The notes beneath the pieces were generated by a model, which saw only the letters and a program-made list of their open reading frames with translations, had not been told where the DNA came from and searched no databases. Below, in pieces: positions 53,862 through 64,000 of a DNA stretch of 64,000 nucleotides. Each line of letters opens with the position of its first letter. The stretch's first letter is position 1. The position numbers and the translations under genes were made by a program. Source of the DNA: Holacanthus passer (Eukaryota > Chordata > Actinopteri > Pomacanthidae); contig JAFREQ010000012.1 of assembly GCA_025331565.1 (NCBI GenBank), positions 9,786,501 through 9,850,500 on the forward strand. Reading direction: 5' to 3'.

Positions 53862-55439
53862 CTGAAGTTGTCTTTTAAGGGCAATGTTCACTTGAATAAA
53901 AGTCCTGGTTTATCATCAAAGGCTGTCATGTAGATGAAGAATCGAGAAGCCCTGACACAGCTTAAGTTTTATGGGCTCTCATTGCATATTTCTACACAGG
54001 ATGTGGATCATCATACTGGCAAATGTGCAGGGTTTTTCTGAACTTTAAAATCATCTTCAAGATCAAATCACTGTAAACCGTAACCCCTTTAAAACTTAAG
54101 CTGAATGTGTAATTTTATAGTCAGGGCAATGAGCGATAGTTTCCATGGTTTTGTGTGCAGCTCTGTTCAGGTTCTTTTTAACATGCCTATACAGTAAGTA
54201 TGTGTGTAAGTTAATCCCCTCCCTATGTGAATCACCATTGGCACATGCGATGATATTCCATTGCTTTCAGCCATGTACCTGAACAACGGCTGAGAGGATA
54301 AACATCAGACTGTTTGCTTTGTTTGGAGTTTTCTGACATTTTCAAACTGCTTCAAACTGTGATAAAAACCCTGCAACAATAAAGCTTTTGACTTTTCTTC
54401 CTTCTGCGTCTTGATTGCCTTTTAACAGCTGCCTGGTTTTGGAACAACTACAGTCAAAAGAAAAAGGCCTCCAGACAGAGCAATTATGGTTTTATTTACC
54501 ATGCCCATTCCTACAGCTCTGTCTTTCTCTGTATTCCTTTTTTCTCTCCACTTTGTGATCATTGATCAGATTAGAGAAAGGCACAACTTCCTCTGGCAAT
54601 TCATCTCGTATAAAAACTTCACTGAAAACAGTGGCAGCCAAACAATTACATAAAAAAAAAAGACACTGTGGCATTAAAGGGGTAATGCATGTTTTCTTAA
54701 TGAAATGAGGTCTTTATGTGCGAGGAAAATCCATTTTGGGTTTCTTGTTAAACCCGTTAGTTAAGAAAAATCTGTGCTTGAAGGAGTTTCAAGAGATTAT
54801 AAATCTTTTGCTTGATCTTAATGAAAGACTTTAGACATAAAAATCAAATCCACCAACATTTCATTTGAAACATGCTCAATAAAACACCCACAAAAGGTCA
54901 TTTTAAATGTGACAGTGATTAGAACTGAGTAGGAACGAAGCGTGTGAATAAAGATGAACTCAATGTTTGCTTTCCTTTTACATTCAGGAACAGCCTACAG
55001 AATCCACCTTTGAAGTGGAGTGAAAAAGCTGTTGCCCAACAACAAACAAAGGGCACATTGTCTGAACCCGGCAGCTGACATGCAAAGCAGCAGAGCATTC
55101 ACAGAATGCAAAACATGTTCATAGGAACAATGGAACCACTGATCTGCTCATGTAAACCGTGCGCACGACTGATACATTTCAAAACTGAATCATCTTTCAA
55201 CAGTTTTGTTTTTAGGTCAAATTGGTGGCAGCCACGCGCAAACACACACTGTCAGACAGTATATATCACCATATATCACTTTGATTCCCAATGTAACAGC
55301 CTGTCTCATAAAGGACTACTGTTTTAGAAGCACAACTGTGCTTTAAGTAAAACCTGGAATAGCCCTTTTATTTCCAAATTTGCAAATGTACAAGATAATA
55401 TATTAGATATTACTTTATTAGTTTACCCAGTTTATAATT

Positions 55440-55963
55440 TACAACCCTGATTTAAAAAAATTTGGGACACTGTGTAAAACATGAATAAAAACAGAATGCA
55501 GTCATTTGAATGAGTTGTGTTTACTGACAACAGTTTTAGTGTTCCTGAGCCCATGTATTAATCTCCTTCATGCAATCATGTGTTTGACAAAGTGGTGAAC
55601 CTCTCTCCATCCTCACTTGTGAACGACTGAGTCTTTCCAGGATGAACCTTTCATACCCAATCATGATACTATCACCTGTTACCAATGAACCTGTTTACCT
55701 GTGGAATGATCCAAACAGGTGTTTTTGGATCAGTCCACAACTTTCAGTCTTTTGTTGCTCCTGTCCCAACTTGTTTGAAGCGTGTTGAGGTCATCAAATT
55801 CAAAGCAGATATTTACAAAAATCAATGAAGCTGATGAGGTCAAACATTAAATCTGTCGTCTCTGTATTGTTTTCAATTGAGTATATGTCAAAAAGGATTA
55901 GAAGATTACACATTCTGTTTGATGTTTTACACAGGGTCCCAACTCTTTTGAAATTGGGGTTAT
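55440..55963. mobile_element. Non-autonomous DNA transposon (MITE-like), about 524 bp
   Basis: The left end (TACAACCCTGATTTAAAAAA, then TTTGGGACACTGTGTAAAAC) and the reverse complement of the right end (TATAACCCCAATTTCAAAAG, then AGTTGGGACCCTGTGTAAAAC) form terminal inverted repeats of about 40 bp. The interior has no transposase. The same terminal sequence recurs at 58675-58876 and resembles a repeat I remember from other percomorph genomes. Confidence 0.8.
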
Positions 55964-56244
55964 ACATTTTATATTTGTGGTGTTTTCTGGTTTTAATCAG
56001 CGGTTATTTATATAATGTACATGAGACAGGCTCAAGGTAATGGCAATCTAGTTTTAGTGCTGTGGGTATTTTCACATACTGCCTTTATTGTGATCATCAT
56101 GCATCTTATAAAATACACTATATAAAATCAGTGTTTCCATGTGTAAAACTGTGTGACAGCATCTGTGCGCCACCAAGTGGTGGCCCAGAGGCATGCATCT
56201 GAAACGCACCTACCTCAACTGCAGCATTTCAAAGACACACACTT

Positions 56245-57198
56245 AAACAAAATTGTTTATTATAATGTTATTTACAAAATAAATGAACATATGTATGTAT
56301 GTATTAAACATAAATCCAGAATGTTTAAAGAGGATTGTTGTTAGCATAAATATATACTGACAAATAAAATTAACCATTTTTAACTGATGGCGTATGAGGA
56401 TCATACATTTTTAAAACATAACACATGAACAGTGTACAAAAAAACAGCATGTTTTAGGGACAGTTCACATTTTTAAACATAAGCTGATATCATGCATGAA
56501 CATTATTCTACAGATTCTGTGGATGGAGGGATTCTGTGAGCTCACAACTTGTTTGACAGAAAGGAACAGCAGAAAGTGGAACCATTTAACAAAAATACTT
56601 AAAACCACAACACGGCACAGCAAATGTTCCACAACAAAATGCATCATCTGTTCTGTGTTTCTGATGCTTCTCTGTTCACTGAGGCCTCTGGCCTATCATG
56701 GAACTGCTTTTCATTTCTGTCCAACAAGCTGCCATTTCAATGGAACATTTTCAACAAAATCCACAGACTGAGCAAATGTGTATGCAATCAAAGTAACTAA
56801 TGCCAAAAATGTAAGCCAAAACAAGTCTGAACTATCCCTTAAACATGAGAACACAAAGAAGCTGGCACTGTTAAGGTTAAAGCTTTATGTTACATAAAAA
56901 CATCACTTTGAAACTAAGAACAGAGTAAACACTGGGATTAATAGCACATAGAAAATTCAAGCATTGGGTACTCCATCTTAAACCAAACTGAAACCGACAT
57001 GGATTTGGTCTTTTAAGGTAGTAGCAACAAGAAAATACCTGAATAATGAGTTATGTTAAAGATAGCATTTGTTAAAAGTTGCCAACATAGTCAACATAGT
57101 GCTGCCAGTGAATAGATTGAGCTCTATGAAACAAACAAGGCATGAGATTTGAGGGCTCATGAACAATCACGTGTCAGCCATTGGGCACTGTAATGAGT
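56245..57198 (-). other. trip13: Probable trip13 3' UTR
   Basis: Downstream of the trip13 stop there is no further open frame on the minus strand. A canonical AATAAA hexamer on that strand (plus-strand tttatt at 56257-56262) would give a 3' UTR of roughly 0.95 kb. A weaker variant (CATAAA near 56884) would make it about 0.3 kb. The extent is therefore uncertain. Confidence 0.3.
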
Positions 57199-60100
57199 TC
57201 AGACACCGTTGACCAGGTTAGCTTTTTCCTCCTTTTGTTTATCCACTGCTCGGTCCATAGCCTCCAGAAACCTCTCGAGAGTCACTGTCGGTGTCTGCAG
57301 GCAAACAAACTACATTAAAAAACAATATGACTCTTTTTTCCCCGACTCTCTCCACAAAAGAAAATCAAATACTTACCTTTACAAACAGTGCGTGGGCTAG
57401 AAATGGTAACTTCCTGAGTGCTCTTCCACTCAAACCTTTGCTTTTTCTGGAAATGGAAAGAAAAACAAAACACTAGCCGCTGGCTGTTTCAGTTCTCTCT
57501 GGCACTCGATGTTATGATTAGAGCGCAGAGACAGTGTGATTTGGGCGCTATTGCATTATGGGAGGCTATACTCACAAAGCAATGTTCCTCAGGTTCAGGC
57601 TGTGTTCAGACACCTCACTCTCTGCAAAGCCCATCGTCTCCAGCTCAAATATGGTAAACAGCTGCTGCCGGGGGTAGATGATCTGGCACTGCACATCACA
57701 CATAATGAAACGCACACACATGGTCAATCCTTTTTGAAACATACTGCTACTAATAATCATTGCAGGAGGCCACCATTCTTCCTTTTACTAATAATCTCAA
57801 AATCAAACATCTGTGTTTTTGTTGTATTCTCAAATGGTGTTTTGTTTCTTGAAATGTTTTTTTAAATTGTTTTTAATTGTCGTCATTTCTATTTTGTTTT
57901 GGTCATCAGATACCATGCAAGGTGCTGGCCTGAACACTGAGAGTAAGTGGGGTCGAGTGTCTTGCTCAAGGACACTTTGCCTTGCCTTGTACTTCATGGC
58001 CACTATAATTCTATCTTGTGTCAAGATATTGACCCTCATTTCTACAAAATTCAATTACATCATTGTAAATGATGAATAAGTGCAAACAAGAAAAAAACTG
58101 TGGCTTGAATGTTCGGTCACCTTCATCAGCTCCTCCAGGCAGGAGAGGTAGATGCTGTAGATGCCGTTCACAGATGGAGGTCCGATGTACTGCTTGATGT
58201 CAGCTCTGTCCACAAATGCCAAGTCGATCTTTTCTGTCACATTGGAGGTCGTCAGGATCACGACGTTGGAATGTCTGAAATATCAGCACAAAAATTACCA
58301 CAAAGCAAACTTGGGTAAATGGGACAAATTTAAAGTCTGATGGCTGGATTTCCATGTGAAAACAGTAATTCAAAGAGATTGTAAGAATACAAAATTAAGG
58401 CTTTAGGCTTCATATGCTATTAGAGTGAGGAGTACATAGACTACTTTGCCTCCTGACCGTTTGATTTGGTCTAGCTGAGTGAGAACAGAGTTGACCACTC
58501 GGATGGCATCAGAGGGCTCCGTTCCCGCCTGGCAGGCATTCCTCGCTGCTGTCAGACTCTCCACCTGCCGCCATGTACAGGTACACAAATGTAACAGCCT
58601 TATTCACAGCAGAGACACTCTTGAACACTCTTGTTTTACTCAAGTGAATCTGGAAGCAAATGAATGAAGGAATGTACAACCTAGATTCCAAAGAAGTTGG
58701 GACACTGTGTAAAACATAAATAAAATCAATGCAATCACATTAAACAAAAGTTTAAAAAAAAATTAAACATTAAAACTATTGTCTTTGTACTTTTATGTGT
58801 CAAAAAGGATGAGCAATTAATCACATTCTGTTTATGTTTTACACAGCATTCCAACTTCTTTGGAATCAGGGTTGTACTCAAATGTTATAATTAATAAAAG
58901 TTCATTTCCAAGATTTTTTACCTCATCAATCAAAACAAACACAAGAGCGTCTTTGTCATCAATCAGTTGTTGGATCTTTTGGAACATCTTTGTGACCAGC
59001 TTACCGCTCTGTAATAAAGACGCGTGATTATCTACCAAAATAATATCAGTTTGATCTAGAACATCCTCCAACTGAACAAGTTAACATAAAAGGGGCCAGG
59101 TGTACCTCTGAGAACCACTTTGAGAACAAGCTGTGACTGTTTATCTCGACAAATTGCCCATAAGAATACCTGCAGGGAGAGGAGTGTTTTAGAATGAAAA
59201 GAGCAGGTGTACTTAGCGCTGAAACAGTTTCTCTAAAGCGTGGATTGTCTTACCGACTTGACAGTCTGATTGACAGCTTCTGGGCAAGAGCTTTGCACAG
59301 TGATGTTTTCCCTGTGCCTGGGGGCCCTGAATGTGGGCACACACAAAGCGATAAATCAGTTATTAAACAAACTCATCCAAGAAATATTACGGTAATTCCT
59401 CATTGGTTATTTACCATGAAGCAGCACAACACGGTTCCATGAAATCAGGTTGCTGTCAACATTTTTGTCGGAGAAGTAAATTGTTGTTGTGACATAATCC
59501 AGGAGCTAAAAGAAAAGGAAGACAATTTCAAGTTCAGCAGTATGAAAAAGTTATATAACCCTTTCCTCTCATTTCTTACCTGCCATTATTTATTTTCTTA
59601 CCTGAGTTTTGACTCCACTCTCATATACCAGACTCTCCCAAATCCCATGGAATTCAGCTGTCAAAAACAAAGTGAGGTGCAGTCATTTTAAGGGAATATC
59701 AAGCTAGGATAAAATCTTAATTAGCCAAAGAGAAAAGAGGTTCTTTCAAGTGGCACAGGACCGAGATGAAAATACAAGAAACACACATACAGGATGTTCA
59801 CCACACTCATCATGAAACATAAAGTATGGCTCATTTATCATTATAACGCTAACTGTGCCTTTACATTAACACTTGACCCAGCCTTTATCTCTCTTTGGAT
59901 TAAGCAATACCCATTCCTTGCAAGCTTAAAGGATGGTTATAAAACAATTGCAGTTTTCTCCATAACAGACAAAGGAGTCTTTGGTCAGGTTAGATTCACA
60001 GTTGTTAGAATTAATTCCAATAAACTCCAGTTTTTCACAGCAGGAAACATAACAAAATATTCGCAGAAACTTCTCAAACCACTTCTGCAGCATTGTCCAC

Positions 60101-61716
60101 TTCTACCAGTGCTCACTCATATTAGAGAATATTAGCTTTTGCCATATATAGGGGAATCTGTGCATATGTCGACCAACAGGTAACAAGAAATTGCTGTACA
60201 GAAATGCCAAACTAGGTCTGAGGTCATTTGGAGACACTGTCTTCATATCAGTATTATTTAGTAGTCTTAAGGATCCAGCATCAGTCTGGCTATTATTTAT
60301 ACTCTTAATATGTTTTATTCAGTCATATGTTTACCACAAGAGCCCCCCTGGTTATTTTTGACAAGGTCATGCATGAGGACTGAGACAGGAGCAGTGTATT
60401 TAGCCATGTTTTGATGAAATATGAGTTTGTAACATACTGAGCATACAGAAGGACAACATGAACACATTAATCCAAGCTGAGCACAGCATCTCTTCACCAT
60501 GAAGAGCTACAGACTATTTACAGCCACCTTTGAAGCCCACAGGGAGTATCAATCAGTGTTCTCCAGTCCTTGTTCTGAGAAGCACCTGATTCAGCTGCAC
60601 ACTACTGAAAGATGTGCAGAGAACTCCTTCTCACCGACAAAGGGTGTGTTTCATAGTCAGAAACATTTTGGGTTGAGTATCAACATCGGTGTCACCTGCT
60701 GGCAGCAACCAGTGATTGGCTGCTGAAAGCTCTTCATCCTCCTCCAAACTGAGCGTGCTGGGTCCATCCTCATTCAGAGTGAAGATGTGAACTGAGACAG
60801 AGCAACTCTTCAAATCAAGGGGCTGAGTGGGGGAAAAAAATAATGAAAAAACAAAACATTATTAACATTATAAACTGCATTATTACTTCTTTGAATGAAA
60901 AAAAATGTGTTACCATTTGCTCAAGATCAACTAGAACCACAGATTCCACATGTTTCTGCAGGAAGTCTTCATCAAACTCTGTCCATCTGTAGTTTCCAAA
61001 AACCATGCTGTGGCGATTCAGTAGAGCCAGAACATGTGTCCTCACATCACTCACTTTAGCTGTGCTGAAACATAAAAAATGAAAAAAAATAAATAAATAA
61101 AAGTGCACCGGAAAGTATAACTGCAATTACATAATTATGTTACAATTTGGATAAGTCTCTCCTTGTATATAAATGTTGCAAAACCTGACTTGTATTCAGA
61201 TGTTAAAGGGTCAGCTGACACAAAGTCACTACTGGATACTCCCTTGAAGTTTGTGGTCGGTTAAACTGTATTAGAGCGTGTGTGTGTGACTTTTCTGCAT
61301 CCGTGTTAGGCTCTGAGGTTTGATCTGGACTTCATACACGTATTCACCGACACGATTTGAACTGCTGAGCCAACCCACCTGTGAGATTTAACATGGACCT
61401 CCACATGGATATTTGGTTTCTGGTTTCCCACCTCCATTCTGTCACCCTCCATTCCTGTAAAACTGTTAACACCAGAGCAACATTCAGAGCTGTAAAAGCA
61501 GCTTCATCGCAACATAAAGTAGTTAAATTAGCTAATGCTCAGTCTTGTACTCAAGGGTTTGCTTAACCTGAAGCCACTTTTCCATTTCGTTAGCTAACGT
61601 TTGGTAAGCTGGCGATGTTGTAGCTAGCTAACATGCTGGCTAACGTTAACATCACGCACAGAGTAAAGGAAAACAATTTGCTACATCAACAAAACTAAAA
61701 CCATACCTTTCACCAT
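57199..61716 (-). CDS. trip13: Pachytene checkpoint protein 2 homolog (AAA+ ATPase TRIP13), complete
   Basis: Coding exons in transcript order: 61716-61707, 61454-61379, 61064-60914, 60822-60696, 59657-59602, 59505-59415, 59326-59254, 59169-59106, 59008-58922, 58564-58458, 58274-58121, 57688-57576, 57446-57377, 57294-57199. They total 1275 nt (424 aa plus stop; human is 432). The N-terminal substrate-binding domain includes PNIHVEVH and GNYRWTEFDEDF. The AAA+ core has Walker A GPPGTGKT (171-178), Walker B VFVLIDE (239-245) and sensor-1 region LTTSN (288-292). The C-terminal lid includes RALRKLPFLAHALFVK. The enzyme is a hexameric ATPase that, with p31comet, remodels HORMA proteins: MAD2 in the spindle checkpoint and HORMADs in meiotic chromosome axes. 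All catalytic motifs are intact. The first exon would contribute only ten coding bases (MVK plus one base). Translation could instead start at the in-frame ATG in exon 2 (61450-61452), giving 420 aa. Confidence 0.97.
58675..58876. mobile_element. Internally deleted copy of the same MITE inside a trip13 intron
   Basis: This 202-bp element sits in the 357-bp trip13 intron between exons 10 and 9. Its ends (TACAACCTAGATTCCAAAGA, then AGTTGGGACACTGTGTAAAAC; right-end reverse complement TACAACCCTGATTCCAAAGA, then AGTTGGAATGCTGTGTAAAAC) match those of the element at 55440-55963. It retains only the ends and a short middle, including a GTCAAAAAGGAT segment also present in the longer copy. It does not disturb either splice site. 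Confidence 0.8.
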
Positions 61717-61973
61717 TCACGATATCAATCCGATTACTTGCAACAGCCAAAGTTGTGCTAACAAGAAACTTTCTGCGCTGTCACGAAACAGAAAATCGCT
61801 CGAATTCAGCGCGCTGATTTGTTAAACCGGAAGCACATAATTTGTTTTCATGTATCACGTCCGGCTGCAGTTAGCTTTCATGTTGCGAAGATTTGTTGTA
61901 ACCAGAGGATCGTTAGCGACCAGTGGCAACATAACAGGAATAAACAGAAGACTGCAGATATAAATAAGGAGCC
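61717..61973. promoter_or_regulatory. Shared bidirectional promoter of trip13 and brd9
   Basis: Only 257 bp separate the divergent start codons of trip13 (minus) and brd9 (plus), so both 5' UTRs and both promoters must overlap here. The interval has an ETS-type CCGGAAG motif at 61827-61833, CpG-containing segments (CAGCGCGCTG, CACGTCCGG) and no obvious TATA box, as is typical for divergent housekeeping or cell-cycle gene pairs. Confidence 0.6.
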
Positions 61974-63972
61974 ATGGGGAAAAAACACAAGAAACACAAA
62001 CCGGAGTGGAGAACAGTTGATGGTACCTGAGTTCTCATTTTACTGTTAGTTGCCGCACCGCTTTTGTTCAAGCTAGCCTTCTGCTAGCTTAGCTTAGCTT
62101 AGCTGGCTAGCTCAACTGGCAAAGACAGCTGTATTGTTTTTGGAAAAATCTATTAGCACGGTACACATCCCTCAGCTCTGCTTTTCAGATGCTGTTGGTA
62201 AAATATCTTGCTAAAATCCTGCATTAATTAGCTTCTCGTTTTATATATTAAATGATTTGATTTTTCTTCGTTCAAGTCATGAAGTTAGTTTAAGTTGGAG
62301 CTTATTTTCAAGTTTTTGTATTGTCACACAAATTTTTGTTTAATTTGGCCTGTAAGTAAATAGATAGATAGATCGATGTTTTGTCCCAAAATAAGTAAAA
62401 CAACGCCATAGAATACAATACAACACAACCACAACATACAGTATTTGATTTTCTACAAACAGAGAAGCTGCAGTTTAATACATGTACCTTTTTATTATAC
62501 ACAACCTGTTTGTGTCTGAAATAATATCAGACAACACTTACAGTATTCCTGCTATACATTATGCTCCAAATTATTATGCAATTGATATATCAGTAAGATT
62601 TCAGTTCACTTTGTTTTTAGTGTTTCAATCTGGTGTGTTAATTAGTTTGCCAAGTAATTTTAATTGAAGGGAAACCTACTTAATGAGGTTATTACACATT
62701 ATAAAGGAAATTTCAGTTCTCATGCAATATGGGGAGAAAGAAAGATCTTTCAGGAGATGAAAAGTGTGAAATCATGCAATGTCTTGCAAAAGGCATGAAA
62801 GCAATCAATATTTTGTGAAAGCTGAGACAGTCAATTCAACTGTTCAAGGTTTTGTGTGTGATTCAAAGTTTCTGTCAGGCAAATTAATAATGTTAAAGGT
62901 GCAGCTATAAAAGAAAGTCACTGTTGAGCAGTAAACGTATATCTGAAGCTGCAGATGTCTCTGGAGTCCTAAGAACCTCTTTATTTAAAAAAAAAAATCA
63001 AACAAATATGAGTGCGTAATAATTTGGAACACTGTACTCATGCCAACATAATTTCACATGCTCAGCTATTCCTCCCACAACTTTTTGCCTTGTACCATGA
63101 TTCCTATCTGAATTATTCATATTGCTTGTTTTGGTTATAGACTACGAGGACAAGGCTCTTGAGAAACCCCTGAAGCTTGTGCTGAAAGTTGGGGGAAGCG
63201 AGGTGACAGAGCTCTCTGGTTCAGGCCATGACTCCAGCTACTACGATGACAGATCAGACCACGAACGAGAACGCCACAAAGAGAAAAAGAAGAAGAAGAA
63301 GAAAAAGTCTGAAAAGGATAAAGATAAATATGTGGATGATGAGGACAGAAGACGGCGGAAGGTTGGTTTGCAAAAGAATATTCTATCTTATAGAGCCAGA
63401 GTTTTTTGCCACTGTAAGTTAAAAATTGGCTTTCATCCCATCCTATAGGAGGAAAAGAGGAAGAAGAGGGAGCGAGAACAGAATGAATCAGAAGCAGCAG
63501 CTGCTACAGCTGCCGCCAGTGGTGGTGTGCCTGTTGAGCCTTTCACATTGTCAAAAACTATAACTATAGCATTAGAGGTGAGTAAACCTAACTTAATCTT
63601 TAGAATATGACCAATAAATTCATAATGATTTTGTTGACAAGTCACTCACATCCTGACTGTATCTCTTCAGCCAGAAGAGAAGAAAAAGAAGAAAGAGCGT
63701 GACAGAGAGTTTGAGATAGAGCCTGAAGTGGACGAGTTTCACCCCAATGTGAAGGTGGAAATAGAACAGCAAGGAGACAGGCCAGTCCGAGCATGCAGGA
63801 CACAACAAGGTAAGAGTCAATGAGGACAACGAGCAAGCAAACATTACATTTTATTTCAGCAATTATTCATTTGTAAATGTGTTAATAAATATCAGTATTT
63901 TTTTTATGTTGCAGAGAACGAGTCCACGCCTCGTCAACAACTGCTGGAGCACTTTTTGAGGCAGTTGCAGAG
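61974..63972 (+). CDS. brd9: Bromodomain-containing protein 9, N-terminal exons only
   Basis: Coding exons: 61974-62022, 63141-63361, 63449-63577, 63671-63809, 63915-63972. All are in frame, 596 nt in the window, and the gene continues past the right edge from a donor at 63973. The protein starts MGKKHKKHKPEW, then EKPLKLVLKVGGSEVTELSG, SGHDSSYYDDRSDHERERHK and a Lys-rich tract, all closely matching vertebrate BRD9. Exon 4 ends RPVRACRTQQ and exon 5 encodes ENESTPRQQLLEHFLRQLQ, which directly precedes the bromodomain. The bromodomain itself lies outside the window. BRD9 is the acyl-lysine reader of the non-canonical BAF (SWI/SNF) complex in the nucleus. Exon 3 adds an Ala-rich linker unlike the human sequence at that point. 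Intron 1 contains a Tc1-like transposon relic. Confidence 0.96.
62555..63036 (+). mobile_element. Degenerate Tc1/mariner-like element in brd9 intron 1
   Basis: The ends are imperfect inverted repeats. The left end reads TACATTATGCTCCAAATTAT and the reverse complement of the right end reads TACAGTGTTCCAAATTATTA, and both lie next to TA as expected for Tc1/mariner insertions. Between them is the start of a transposase-like frame (see the pseudogene entry). At about 480 bp it is roughly a third of a full Tc1 element, so the catalytic part has been lost. Confidence 0.75.
62729..62980 (+). pseudogene. Broken Tc1-like transposase N-terminus
   Basis: From the ATG at 62729 the frame reads MGRKKDLSGDEKCEIMQCLA and then hits a stop. 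In shifted frames, further downstream, come VRQINNVKGAAIKE and SSKRISEAADVSGVLRTS. These resemble in order the paired-type DNA-binding domain of fish Tc1-like transposases (the MGRKKDLS start, R-x-I-K-R-A-A and EAAGVSG-type motifs). In-frame stops and frameshifts make it non-functional. The DDE catalytic domain is absent. Confidence 0.7.
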
Positions 63973-64000
63973 GTGAGAAGCGCTGATTCAGTTTAATTGC

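Larger units (their letters stand above)
51650..56240. other. Intergenic region between nkd2 and trip13
   Basis: About 4.6 kb of AT-rich sequence lies between the nkd2 promoter and the probable 3' end of trip13. It contains a GA microsatellite (53837-53861), a terminal-inverted-repeat element (55440-55963) and an unassigned 152-codon open frame (52971-53429). I recognise no other gene or RNA. Confidence 0.5.

Noticed and set aside
1..64000. CRISPR arrays, phage, operons, tRNA or rRNA genes, or a novel defence-type system.
   Set aside because: None is visible. The only regularly repeated units are microsatellites and eukaryotic dispersed repeats, and the genes are ordinary vertebrate ones.

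Overview
This is vertebrate genomic DNA, most probably from a percomorph (spiny-rayed) teleost. The genes have many small exons with GT/AG splice sites. Long CA/GT microsatellites are common. Several dispersed repeats resemble ones I know from acanthomorph fish genomes. I see no prokaryotic operons, CRISPR arrays, phage or viral genes.

Layout, left to right. (1) 185-15054, minus strand: a partial plekhg4b-like Rho-GEF gene. Thirteen in-frame coding exons (926 codons) cover the conserved N-terminal block, a long Ser/Arg-rich linker, a Sec14-like region and spectrin-like helices. The DH-PH catalytic part would lie beyond base 1. (2) About 15.5-28.3 kb: intergenic, with repeats, purine tracts and GC-richer patches, and no gene I recognise. 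(3) 29049-51264, minus: a complete nkd2 gene (10 coding exons, 458 aa) with a 17.7-kb third intron. (4) About 51.6-56.2 kb: intergenic, with one terminal-inverted-repeat element. (5) 57199-61716, minus: a complete trip13 gene (14 coding exons, 424 aa), the AAA+ ATPase Pch2. (6) 61974-63972, plus: the first five coding exons of brd9, running off the right edge before its bromodomain.

All exon boundaries were placed by joining consensus splice sites so that the frame is kept throughout. Each exon sum is a whole number of codons for the two complete genes and for the visible part of plekhg4b. brd9 and trip13 are head-to-head, with 257 bp between their start codons, so they probably share a bidirectional promoter. 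The order brd9-trip13-nkd2 matches human 5p15.33. plekhg4b is also on human 5p15.33 but is not next to NKD2 there.

The genes have separate roles: Rho GTPase activation (plekhg4b), Wnt/Dishevelled feedback inhibition (nkd2), HORMA-protein remodelling in meiosis and the spindle checkpoint (trip13), and ncBAF chromatin remodelling (brd9). I found no convincing previously undescribed system. The most interesting items are the transposon relics in the trip13 and brd9 introns, the tiny first coding exons and the 27-nt nkd2 exon, a pair of TCF/LEF-type sites in the large nkd2 intron, and the facing TG/CA tracts near 50.3 kb.
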